Shown: positions 13,687-19,135 of the stretch, one piece after another
How the letters are laid out: each line of letters starts with the position of its first letter
Numbering within the stretch: position 1 is the first letter of the stretch
Source: Burkholderiales bacterium UBA2647
GTDB taxonomy: Bacteria; Pseudomonadota; Gammaproteobacteria; Burkholderiales; Burkholderiaceae_E
Length of the DNA: 19,135 nt
Direction of reading: 5' to 3'
NCBI GenBank assembly: GCA_002359635.1
Contig: DENJ01000116.1
Span: forward strand, 1-19,135
The notes under the pieces: generated by a model
What the model saw: only the letters and a program-made list of their open reading frames with translations
Databases searched by the model: none
Told to the model about the DNA's origin: nothing
Made by a program: the position numbers and the translations under genes

Positions 13687-14115
13687 TTAGGCGCTTTCAG
13701 CCAATGTGTCCAGGGCTTTCTGGAACTTGTTGGCGTGTGAACGCTCTGCCTTGGCGAGGGTCTCGAACCAGTCAGCGATCTCGTCAAAGCCTTCATCGCG
13801 GGCGGTCTTGGCCATACCGGGGTACATGTCGGTGTACTCGTGGGTTTCGCCAGCAACCGATGCCTTCAGGTTGTCGGATGACGAACCGATGGGCAAACCG
13901 GTGGCGGGGTCACCAACATGTGCCAAGTAGTCGAGATGACCATGTGCATGGCCGGTTTCGCCTTCTGCGGTCGAACGGAAAAGCGCTGCAACTTCGGGAA
14001 GACCCTCAACGTCGGCCTTGTTCGCGAAGTAGAGGTAACGACGGTTCGCCTGGCTTTCGCCTGCGAATGCGTCTTTCAAATTTTGATGGGTTTTGGAACC
14101 GTTAAGACTTGCCAT
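13687..14115 (-). CDS. Rubrerythrin without rubredoxin domain
   Basis: A 142-residue ferritin-like diiron protein. Rubrerythrins reduce hydrogen peroxide to water. The diiron ligands are visible: Glu20 (AGESQANRRY), Glu53 with His56 (EGETGH), Glu90 and Glu93 (GETHEY), and Glu124 with His127 (AERSH). The classical C-terminal rubredoxin domain with its two CxxC pairs is absent, and the protein ends soon after the last helix. It therefore needs an external electron donor. ATG 14115 is chosen because GGAGA lies 6 nt upstream and MASLNGSKTHQNL begins as in relatives; the upstream in-frame ATG at 14166 would add 17 unrelated residues. It is the first gene of the rubrerythrin/Fe-S/DUF3501 set and is followed by a strong terminator. 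Confidence 0.93.
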   Translation of the reverse strand: MASLNGSKTHQNLKDAFAGESQANRRYLYFANKADVEGLPEVAALFRSTAEGETGHAHGHLDYLAHVGDPATGLPIGSSSDNLKASVAGETHEYTDMYPGMAKTARDEGFDEIADWFETLAKAERSHANKFQKALDTLAESA

Positions 14116-14328
14116 TTGAATCTCCAAAGCAAAGTGACTTAGGCTGTTTGATGAAAACTCCTTCAAACTGGTTTAAAAAACAAACCAATCTGAAAGCCTT
14201 TGCATTATCAACAAACTTCCAAATCCGACGCCAATTGAATTTTCATATCCCTTCGATTGAAAATCTGCATCGCCACAGTAAAAGGCTCCTGCATTTCAGC
14301 AAGGGATGCAACGCTAACCATGCACCGG
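14116..14328. other. AT-rich intergenic region upstream of rubrerythrin
   Basis: These 213 bases, the longest gene-free stretch, are AT-rich compared with their surroundings. They must hold the rubrerythrin promoter (minus strand) and the end of the sensor kinase transcript. A short inverted repeat GGTTT (14170-14174)/AAACC (14182-14186) lies 55-71 nt before the rubrerythrin start and could be an operator. I could not assign a convincing -35/-10 pair or a known regulator site. No small gene or RNA is evident. Confidence 0.5.
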
Positions 14329-15651
14329 CTAAGCGGCTCCCGTCAGGGGCTTGGTCGAAGGAAGCTGTAATCGAACGGTAAGTCCACCATCTTGCCCGCG
14401 TCGAAGCTCCAGACGCCCTTGATGACGCGACACAATCCGATTCACGATGGCAAGACCTAGGCCGGTACCTTCGCGGTCGCTTCGATAGGTTTCCAGCCGG
14501 GCGAAGGGTTCAAGCAAACGCTCTAATTCATGCTCTGGGACACCTGGGCCGAAATCTTCAAGTTCGAGCCAAAGCGTTCCTGCCTGGCTGCTCATTTTCA
14601 GCTCGGCGTCGAGTGGACCGGTCGAGCGCGCGTAGCGCGCAATATTGGAGAACAGATTGTCGAGAAGGCGATCCAAATCAACCTGGCGTCCCGACCAGGG
14701 CAAGTTTTCGGGACATTGAAGGGCAATGCGCAGGCCGTCATCACACCATCGCTCAACCGCCGCACGAACACAGGGCGCAGCATCATCGGTATCGCTACCT
14801 TGAAGGACGGCTGCGCGTGCGTAGTCTATGAACTGCCGAACCACACCGTCGATGCGTTCAATGTCGTCCACGAGATTGGCTCTGACTTCCTGTGAAAGGG
14901 AAGCCAATTCGACTTCCATGCGCAGCCTGGTTAGCGGCGTTCGGATGTCGTGTGAGATACCCGCCAACGCGAGGCGGCGATCTTGCTCGAGCTGCTCGAG
15001 CGCTCGCGTCATGTGGTTAAAACGTCGATTAACCTCGCCAAATTCGCCTGGCAGGTTCTCTGGCAGTAAAGGTGTTTGACCACGAGACTCCATGCCAGTG
15101 ATCGCTCTGGCCAGTGAGCGCAGCGGACGGTTGATTTGCTGAGAGATCAGCACGGCACCAAGGAGTGACAAGATGAGCACTATGGCCGCAGCCCACTCCC
15201 AGGGCGGGTCGAGACTTCGCTCTAAGCGCTCCTGCTGCACACCAAGCCAATAGGGTTGTCGTCTAATCGTGACGCTGACCCATAGGCCTTCTGCGCCATT
15301 CACCGTGCCCATGATCTGAGTCCGTTCGCCCATCTCGAGCTTTAGAAAGCGACTCAGACGGCGCTCGGTATCGCTGCGGTTGAACTCAACCAGTTGATCG
15401 TTGTCTGTCCGGAGCGTCAGTCGTAAGCCCTCGCGCCGATCAAGCAGGCTAAGAAGCTCTTTTCGACTTTCGGGATCAGCGGTTTCCAGCGACACCTTTG
15501 TGACATTGGCCAAGGATGCAACTTCCCAAGCCACCGACTGTTCGGGCGTCGGGCCCAATCGCTCGTTCATCACAATCCATGCCCCGAGCAAGCTCGTGAC
15601 CAGTAGGCCCGCGATCAGCAAAAAGGTGCGTCCGAAAAGACTGCTTGTCAT
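14329..15651 (-). CDS. EnvZ-like sensor histidine kinase (orphan)
   Basis: A 440-residue inner-membrane histidine kinase. Membrane segments at about residues 9-29 and 152-173 enclose a ~120-residue periplasmic sensor. HAMP follows (NRPLRSLARAITG). The dimerisation domain carries His234 in GISHDIRTPLTRLRMEVELA. The ATPase domain has the N box DNLFSN (331-336), G1 DFGPG (366-370) and G2 GTGLGLA (395-401). Length, layout and the ISHDIRTPLTRLR and RQFIDYAR stretches resemble EnvZ. In EnvZ/OmpR systems the regulator gene normally lies just upstream, but here the upstream neighbour is tsaB on the other strand and no response regulator occurs in the window. Start ATG 15651 sits just before the first membrane segment. 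An open 71-codon extension beyond it is antisense to tsaB and looks non-coding. No clear ribosome binding site. Confidence 0.92.
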   Translation of the reverse strand: MTSSLFGRTFLLIAGLLVTSLLGAWIVMNERLGPTPEQSVAWEVASLANVTKVSLETADPESRKELLSLLDRREGLRLTLRTDNDQLVEFNRSDTERRLSRFLKLEMGERTQIMGTVNGAEGLWVSVTIRRQPYWLGVQQERLERSLDPPWEWAAAIVLILSLLGAVLISQQINRPLRSLARAITGMESRGQTPLLPENLPGEFGEVNRRFNHMTRALEQLEQDRRLALAGISHDIRTPLTRLRMEVELASLSQEVRANLVDDIERIDGVVRQFIDYARAAVLQGSDTDDAAPCVRAAVERWCDDGLRIALQCPENLPWSGRQVDLDRLLDNLFSNIARYARSTGPLDAELKMSSQAGTLWLELEDFGPGVPEHELERLLEPFARLETYRSDREGTGLGLAIVNRIVSRHQGRLELRRGQDGGLTVRLQLPSTKPLTGAA

Positions 15652-15692
15652 GATGAGCGAGACTTTACGCGCAAATGCCGATAGCCAAACCC

Positions 15693-15698
15693 TACAAT
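15693..15698 (+). promoter_or_regulatory. Possible -10 element of tsaB
   Basis: TACAAT is one base from the TATAAT consensus. No good -35 hexamer stands 16-18 nt upstream. If used, transcription would start near 15705, which favours translation from ATG 15726. Confidence 0.3.
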
Positions 15699-15725
15699 GA
15701 GGCCATGGAAATCTGCAAAGCGGCC

Positions 15726-16589
15726 ATGCCAAGGCGGATCCTCGCCATGACGAGTTCGGCAACACCCGCGTCGGTCGGGGTTTTTCAGTCCGACGGACAT
15801 TGTGAATGGGCCTACGTCGAAGAAGGCTTAAGAACCGGCGAAGGATTGCTCGCGGCGGTGGCAACAGGTTTGAAGGCTGTGACGACCGATGGTCATCGAG
15901 GCCCCGCCTCGCCGGATCTCATCATGCTCGATCAAGGTCCCGGGCAATTTACCGGTCTCAGGGCGGGCATCGGGATCGCGCAAGGTCTGGCCATGGGCTG
16001 GAATATTCCGGTCCTGGCGATGGATAGTGCCAGCATCATGGTCTGGGCGGCTTGGGAAGCGCTCGAAAAAACAAGACACAGCGATGATGTCAGCGGTTCT
16101 GATCGAGAGGCCTCAGGCGCGTTGCTAAGCGACGCCTTGCCCGCTTTACACTGGATCACGGTTCGCGACGCAAGGCTTGGCGCTTTTTATGTTGCTGAGT
16201 TCGGTTCGCTTGAAGGCCTATTCGAATCCGAAGGCGCGAGCGTGCAAACATTGGGTCCGGAGCGGCTTCTTGACATCGTCAAAAACCGTCTGACATTGAA
16301 TCCGCACCGTGGCAGCATCGTGATTGTGAGCGATCCGTCGAGTCAGGCGCGGTTGGCTGAATTCAATGGCTTTGATGACGTGAGCAGGGCTAAGCCTGTA
16401 TGGATGCAACCGAGGGCCAGCGACTTGCTTGGCGCGCTTGCTCGTCTCGGACTGGCAAAGCTCAGGCGGGGGGCTCAGGCGCGTCAGGCACAGCAGCTTG
16501 AAGCGAACTATGTCCGCAATGATGTGGCGATGGATTTAAATGCGCAACGCGCCTATCGTCGTGCACAGGGCGATTTAACAAAGATTTAG
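15726..16589 (+). CDS. tsaB: tRNA threonylcarbamoyladenosine synthesis protein TsaB
   Basis: TsaB is the non-catalytic ASKHA-fold partner of TsaD (with TsaE) in making t6A37 in tRNAs that read ANN codons. The chosen start gives 287 residues, longer than E. coli TsaB (231), with extra sequence around residues 112-130 and at the C-terminus. The signature is DQGPGQFTGLRAGIGIAQGLA (GPGQFTGLR at 71-79), followed by a segment ending VLAMDSAS. The usual His-Ser/Ala-Glu element after the first strands appears here as RTGEGLL. In-frame ATGs at 15675 and 15705 exist, but ATG 15726 puts the family's first beta strand (RRILAMTSS) at the N-terminus as expected. rimI follows after 7 nt, a pairing common in bacteria. 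Confidence 0.9.
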   Translation: MPRRILAMTSSATPASVGVFQSDGHCEWAYVEEGLRTGEGLLAAVATGLKAVTTDGHRGPASPDLIMLDQGPGQFTGLRAGIGIAQGLAMGWNIPVLAMDSASIMVWAAWEALEKTRHSDDVSGSDREASGALLSDALPALHWITVRDARLGAFYVAEFGSLEGLFESEGASVQTLGPERLLDIVKNRLTLNPHRGSIVIVSDPSSQARLAEFNGFDDVSRAKPVWMQPRASDLLGALARLGLAKLRRGAQARQAQQLEANYVRNDVAMDLNAQRAYRRAQGDLTKI

Positions 16590-16596
16590 CAATCTC

Positions 16597-17094
16597 ATGG
16601 CACGTTTTCCGATTCAAGAGGCGCGGCTCAAGGGACTTCGACCGATGAGCATGCTTGATCTGTCGCGCGTTGCCGCGATTGAGCGCCGTATTTATGACTT
16701 TCCATGGACCGAGGGCAATTTCAGGGATTCATTAAATGCGGGGCACGAGGGTTGGTTACTTGAGGCGGTCGACATGCCCGGCAAGCTAAAGGCCTATGCC
16801 TTGCTGATGTGGATCGTTGACGAGGTTCATTTACTCAACCTATCGGTAAGTGATGATGAGCAGGGGCGTGGCCTCGGGCGCCGCTTGCTTGACTGGCTGA
16901 TGCGTCATTGTTTTGAAGAGGGCGCTCAAAGCATGTTGCTTGAGGTCCGGCCAAGTAACCAGGCGGCCTTGCGGTTGTACGCCGCCTTCGGATTTGAGCA
17001 GGTCTCGACACGAAAAGGCTATTACCCAGCGCGCGGCGGCGGTCGTGAGGATGCCTGGGTCTTGCGTTGTCAATTGGGGCTTGAAGAACCATGA
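16597..17094 (+). CDS. rimI: Ribosomal protein S18-alanine N-acetyltransferase RimI
   Basis: A 165-residue GNAT acetyltransferase that in E. coli acetylates the N-terminal alanine of ribosomal protein S18. The acetyl-CoA loop is QGRGLG at 89-94, after the strand HLLNLSVSDDEQ. Glu116 in LLEVRPSNQAALRLY and Tyr128 match the catalytic positions of RimI. The ending KGYYPARGGGREDAWVL parallels the family's NYYP...REDA pattern. The first ~15 residues are a small extension before RPMSMLDLSRVAAIE. ATG 16597 has no clear ribosome binding site and may depend on coupling with tsaB, 7 nt upstream. The stop overlaps the start of the uracil-DNA glycosylase gene as ATGA. Confidence 0.93.
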   Translation: MARFPIQEARLKGLRPMSMLDLSRVAAIERRIYDFPWTEGNFRDSLNAGHEGWLLEAVDMPGKLKAYALLMWIVDEVHLLNLSVSDDEQGRGLGRRLLDWLMRHCFEEGAQSMLLEVRPSNQAALRLYAAFGFEQVSTRKGYYPARGGGREDAWVLRCQLGLEEP

Positions 17095-17774
17095 TCTGGT
17101 CTGACGCGCAGATCAGGGCATGGCAGGCGCTGGAGCTTGGGCCGCGTTGGCAGCTTAAGGTGACGTTGCAGGCGAAGCAGGCGGAAGTTTCTGTCGTGAA
17201 GCATTGGGAACAACTCCGTGCATCGGTGGCAAGCTGCCAGTCCTGTGCGCTGGCGCGTAGCCGTCAGCAAACGGTGTTTGGTTCCGGGACGGTTACAGGG
17301 CAATGGGCGCTTATTGGCGAAGCACCCGGTGCGGAGGAGGACTTGCAAGGCGAGGCCTTCGTCGGGATGGCAGGCCAGTTGCTCGACCAAATGTTATCCG
17401 CCATGGGCTGGAATCGGCACAAGGATTTATTCATTGCGAATGTGCTCAAGTGTCGTCCCCCGGGAAACCGCAACCCATCGCCCGAAGAGATTTCGGCCTG
17501 CGCGGGGCATTTGTCGGCGCAGCTTCAGTTATTGAGGCCCAAAGCCATGCTGGTCATGGGTCGCATCGCGGCCCAGCACCTGCTCGGCCAGGATGTGTCG
17601 ATTGCCTCGCTTCGTGGCAAGCCGCAGTCTGTGCGCATCGGCAGTGGTGCAGAGGCCTTTGAGGTGCCCACGCTGGTCACCTATCACCCTGCCTATTTGC
17701 TTCGCAACCTTGAGGATAAGGCAAAGGCCTGGGAAGACCTCAACAGCTTTGCCGATCTGCTGGGTCGAACCTAA
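17091..17774 (+). CDS. Uracil-DNA glycosylase, Fe-S family 4 type
   Basis: Removes uracil from DNA in base-excision repair. The 227-residue protein has the family 4 signature GEAPGAEEDLQGEAFVGMAG (residues 76-95), although an Ala replaces the usual Pro before FVG. The four [4Fe-4S] cysteines are in place: Cys49 and Cys52 (CQSC), Cys121 (KCRPPGNRNP) and Cys137. The second active-site motif is TYHPAYLLRN with His199. About 45 residues of poorly conserved sequence precede the domain, as is common in betaproteobacterial members. It overlaps rimI by 4 nt, making a tsaB-rimI-udg operon. The stop lies 12 nt from the convergent lplT stop with no terminator-like hairpin between them. Families 4 and 5 are similar; GEAPG with Glu favours family 4. 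Confidence 0.92.
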   Translation: MIWSDAQIRAWQALELGPRWQLKVTLQAKQAEVSVVKHWEQLRASVASCQSCALARSRQQTVFGSGTVTGQWALIGEAPGAEEDLQGEAFVGMAGQLLDQMLSAMGWNRHKDLFIANVLKCRPPGNRNPSPEEISACAGHLSAQLQLLRPKAMLVMGRIAAQHLLGQDVSIASLRGKPQSVRIGSGAEAFEVPTLVTYHPAYLLRNLEDKAKAWEDLNSFADLLGRT

Positions 17775-17786
17775 TCTAGGTCGCAA

Positions 17787-19076
17787 CTAATGTTTGGCGT
17801 GATCAAGAATCAGTGCGCGCAGGTCGTGCGCTTGGGCGTTGCGCAAATAGCGTTGCCGCACCAAGAGCATGGTGATCGCGACAAATGCACCAAAAAGAAT
17901 AATGATGGCGTTAATGTGCAATTCAAACTTGAGCAGCAGGGCATAAAGCCCGAGCATGAACAACACGTTCAGATTCTCATTAAAGTTCTGTACCGCAATC
18001 GAATGGCCAGCGCTCATCAGCACATGACCTCTGTGCTGCAGCAGTGCATTCATCGGCACCACAAAAAATCCGGCCAGGCCACCGACCAGAATGAGCAAAG
18101 GATACGAGACAGGCAGCGATGTCACCAGGGTCATGCTTGGCACCAACACCCCCATGGCAATGCCTAGTGGCAGGACGCGAGGCGATTGACGCAAGGTAAT
18201 GAAGCGTGCCGCCAGCACCGCGCCAACCGCGATGCCCAGGGCGACAACACCTTGTAAGATTGCCGCTCGATTGAGCGGCATCCCGAGTTGCTGCTTAGCC
18301 CACTCCAGCACGATGAATTGAAGTACAGCGCCCGCGCCCCAAAACAAGGTGGTCACGGCAAGCGATATCTGGCCGAGCTTGTCCTGCCACAAGGTCTTGT
18401 TACAGCGCCAGAACGCCTTGATCAAGACAAAGGGGTCGGTGTGCTGCTTTTCATAACGAGCTCCTGTATCAGGTATCCTCAAGTTGATCAGCGCAGCCAG
18501 CAAATAAATCAGGCCGATGACCACGATGGCCCCTGTGGCTGCCGAACTGACCCCCGGGATGCCCAGCCCCACAATAAAGTTTGAGACTGAGGGGCTGATG
18601 AGTGCACCGCCAACCACTGTGCCAAGAATGATGGAGCCAACCGTGGTGCCTTCAATCCATCCGTTGGCGGCAACCAGCTTGCTGGGTGGGAGTAACTCCG
18701 TGAGGATGCCATATTTGGCGGGCGAATAAGCGGCGGCTCCCAAGCCCACCACGGCATAAGCAAGTAAAGGGTGGACGCTTGCAAACATCAACGCGCATCC
18801 CAGCACTTTGATGGCATTGGTGTAGAACATGACCTTGCCCTTGGGCATGGCGTCTGCAAAAGCGCCAACAAACGGTGCCAGGACCACATAGCTCACTGTG
18901 AAGAAGAGTTTCAGCATCGGCTTCATCCACTCAGGCGCTGCCATCTCGATCAGCAGCGCGATGGCAGAAATCAGCAGCGCATTATCGGCAAGCGATGAAA
19001 AGAACTGCGCTGCCATGATGGTGTAGAAGCCTTTTTTCATGTGGCCGCGTTTATACCATGGCAGACTCTGCAACAT
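17787..19076 (-). CDS. lplT: Lysophospholipid transporter LplT (MFS)
   Basis: LplT flips lysophospholipids across the inner membrane so that they can be re-acylated. The protein is a 429-residue major facilitator with about 12 hydrophobic segments. Conserved pieces include AAQFFSSLADNALL (22-35), the motif A-like GAFADAMPKGKVM (71-83) and AAAYSPAKYGILTEL (114-128), the last nearly identical to E. coli LplT. Two starts are possible. ATG 19076 has GGAG 7 nt upstream and is used here. ATG 19040 (Met13, MKKGFYTIM) matches where relatives usually begin but has no ribosome binding site. In enterobacteria lplT sits with aas, the re-acylating enzyme. No aas is present here; the only acyltransferase nearby is the PlsC-like protein at 11039. 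Confidence 0.93.
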   Translation of the reverse strand: MLQSLPWYKRGHMKKGFYTIMAAQFFSSLADNALLISAIALLIEMAAPEWMKPMLKLFFTVSYVVLAPFVGAFADAMPKGKVMFYTNAIKVLGCALMFASVHPLLAYAVVGLGAAAYSPAKYGILTELLPPSKLVAANGWIEGTTVGSIILGTVVGGALISPSVSNFIVGLGIPGVSSAATGAIVVIGLIYLLAALINLRIPDTGARYEKQHTDPFVLIKAFWRCNKTLWQDKLGQISLAVTTLFWGAGAVLQFIVLEWAKQQLGMPLNRAAILQGVVALGIAVGAVLAARFITLRQSPRVLPLGIAMGVLVPSMTLVTSLPVSYPLLILVGGLAGFFVVPMNALLQHRGHVLMSAGHSIAVQNFNENLNVLFMLGLYALLLKFELHINAIIILFGAFVAITMLLVRQRYLRNAQAHDLRALILDHAKH

Positions 19077-19135
19077 GCGTCAGCTCCACGGCAACGCATG
19101 TGTTCGACCGGAACTGAGCCTTCGGACACGCCATT

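Noticed and set aside
15652..15864. 71-codon N-terminal extension of the sensor kinase
   Set aside because: It is antisense to the start of tsaB, rich in Arg/Pro/Trp without family similarity, and sits before a normal start adjoining the first membrane segment.
19090..19135. Short inverted repeat TGTTCG/CGGACA upstream of lplT
   Set aside because: Six pairs with a G-U and no T tract; too weak to call an operator or terminator.
1..19135. Mobile elements, CRISPR arrays, tRNA or rRNA genes, toxin-antitoxin pairs
   Set aside because: No transposase, integrase, spaced direct repeats, tRNA-like fold or small gene pair was found on reading both strands; the content is housekeeping genes.

Overview
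The window reads as a stretch of a betaproteobacterial chromosome, most likely order Burkholderiales. Several gene blocks fit that order from general knowledge: phaC-phaB-phaR followed by rimO, serB next to mfd and ispD/ispF, and tsaB-rimI-uracil-DNA glycosylase-lplT. The PhaC, PhaB and PhaR proteins closely resemble the Cupriavidus/Burkholderia type. I cannot name a genus. Coding density is very high: the longest gene-free stretch is about 210 bases. I see no rRNA, tRNA, insertion sequence, prophage gene or CRISPR array.

Layout. (1) Bases 2-3426, plus strand: polyhydroxyalkanoate (PHA) block. It holds class I PHA synthase phaC (entering from the left edge), acetoacetyl-CoA reductase phaB and the PHA-responsive repressor phaR. 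The beta-ketothiolase gene phaA is absent from its usual place between phaC and phaB. (2) 3433-4791: rimO, tail-to-tail with a small MAPEG-family membrane protein (4788-5174, minus); their stop codons interleave in one CTAG. (3) 5271-9645, minus: mfd followed after 1 nt by serB. (4) 9666-11635, plus: a fused ispDF gene of the non-mevalonate isoprenoid pathway, overlapping by 4 nt a PlsC-like acyltransferase gene. IspD carries a four-unit pentapeptide repeat where its dimerisation arm should be. (5) 11637-14115, minus: rubrerythrin, a two-ferredoxin/two-CCG-domain Fe-S oxidoreductase and a DUF3501 protein, with a strong intrinsic terminator after rubrerythrin. (6) 14329-15651, minus: an EnvZ-like histidine kinase with no response regulator beside it. 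(7) 15726-17774, plus: tsaB, rimI and a family 4-type uracil-DNA glycosylase, tightly packed. (8) 17787-19076, minus: lplT, a lysophospholipid transporter.

How the genes work together. phaC and phaB carry out the last two steps of poly(3-hydroxybutyrate) synthesis, and PhaR probably represses the pathway or its phasins when no polymer is present. The rubrerythrin/Fe-S/DUF3501 set looks like one redox module. A rubrerythrin without its own rubredoxin domain needs an outside electron donor, and the Fe-S protein is the obvious candidate, although this pairing is inference. TsaB (tRNA t6A synthesis), RimI and RimO (ribosomal protein modification), Mfd and uracil-DNA glycosylase (DNA repair), SerB and IspDF are core housekeeping functions.

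The most unusual sequence features are the minisatellite inside ispD, the ispDF fusion in a betaproteobacterial context, the poorly characterised redox trio, the orphan sensor kinase, and a 16/19 match to the Fur box inside the MAPEG gene. I found no clear evidence of a wholly undescribed system; the redox trio is the nearest candidate.
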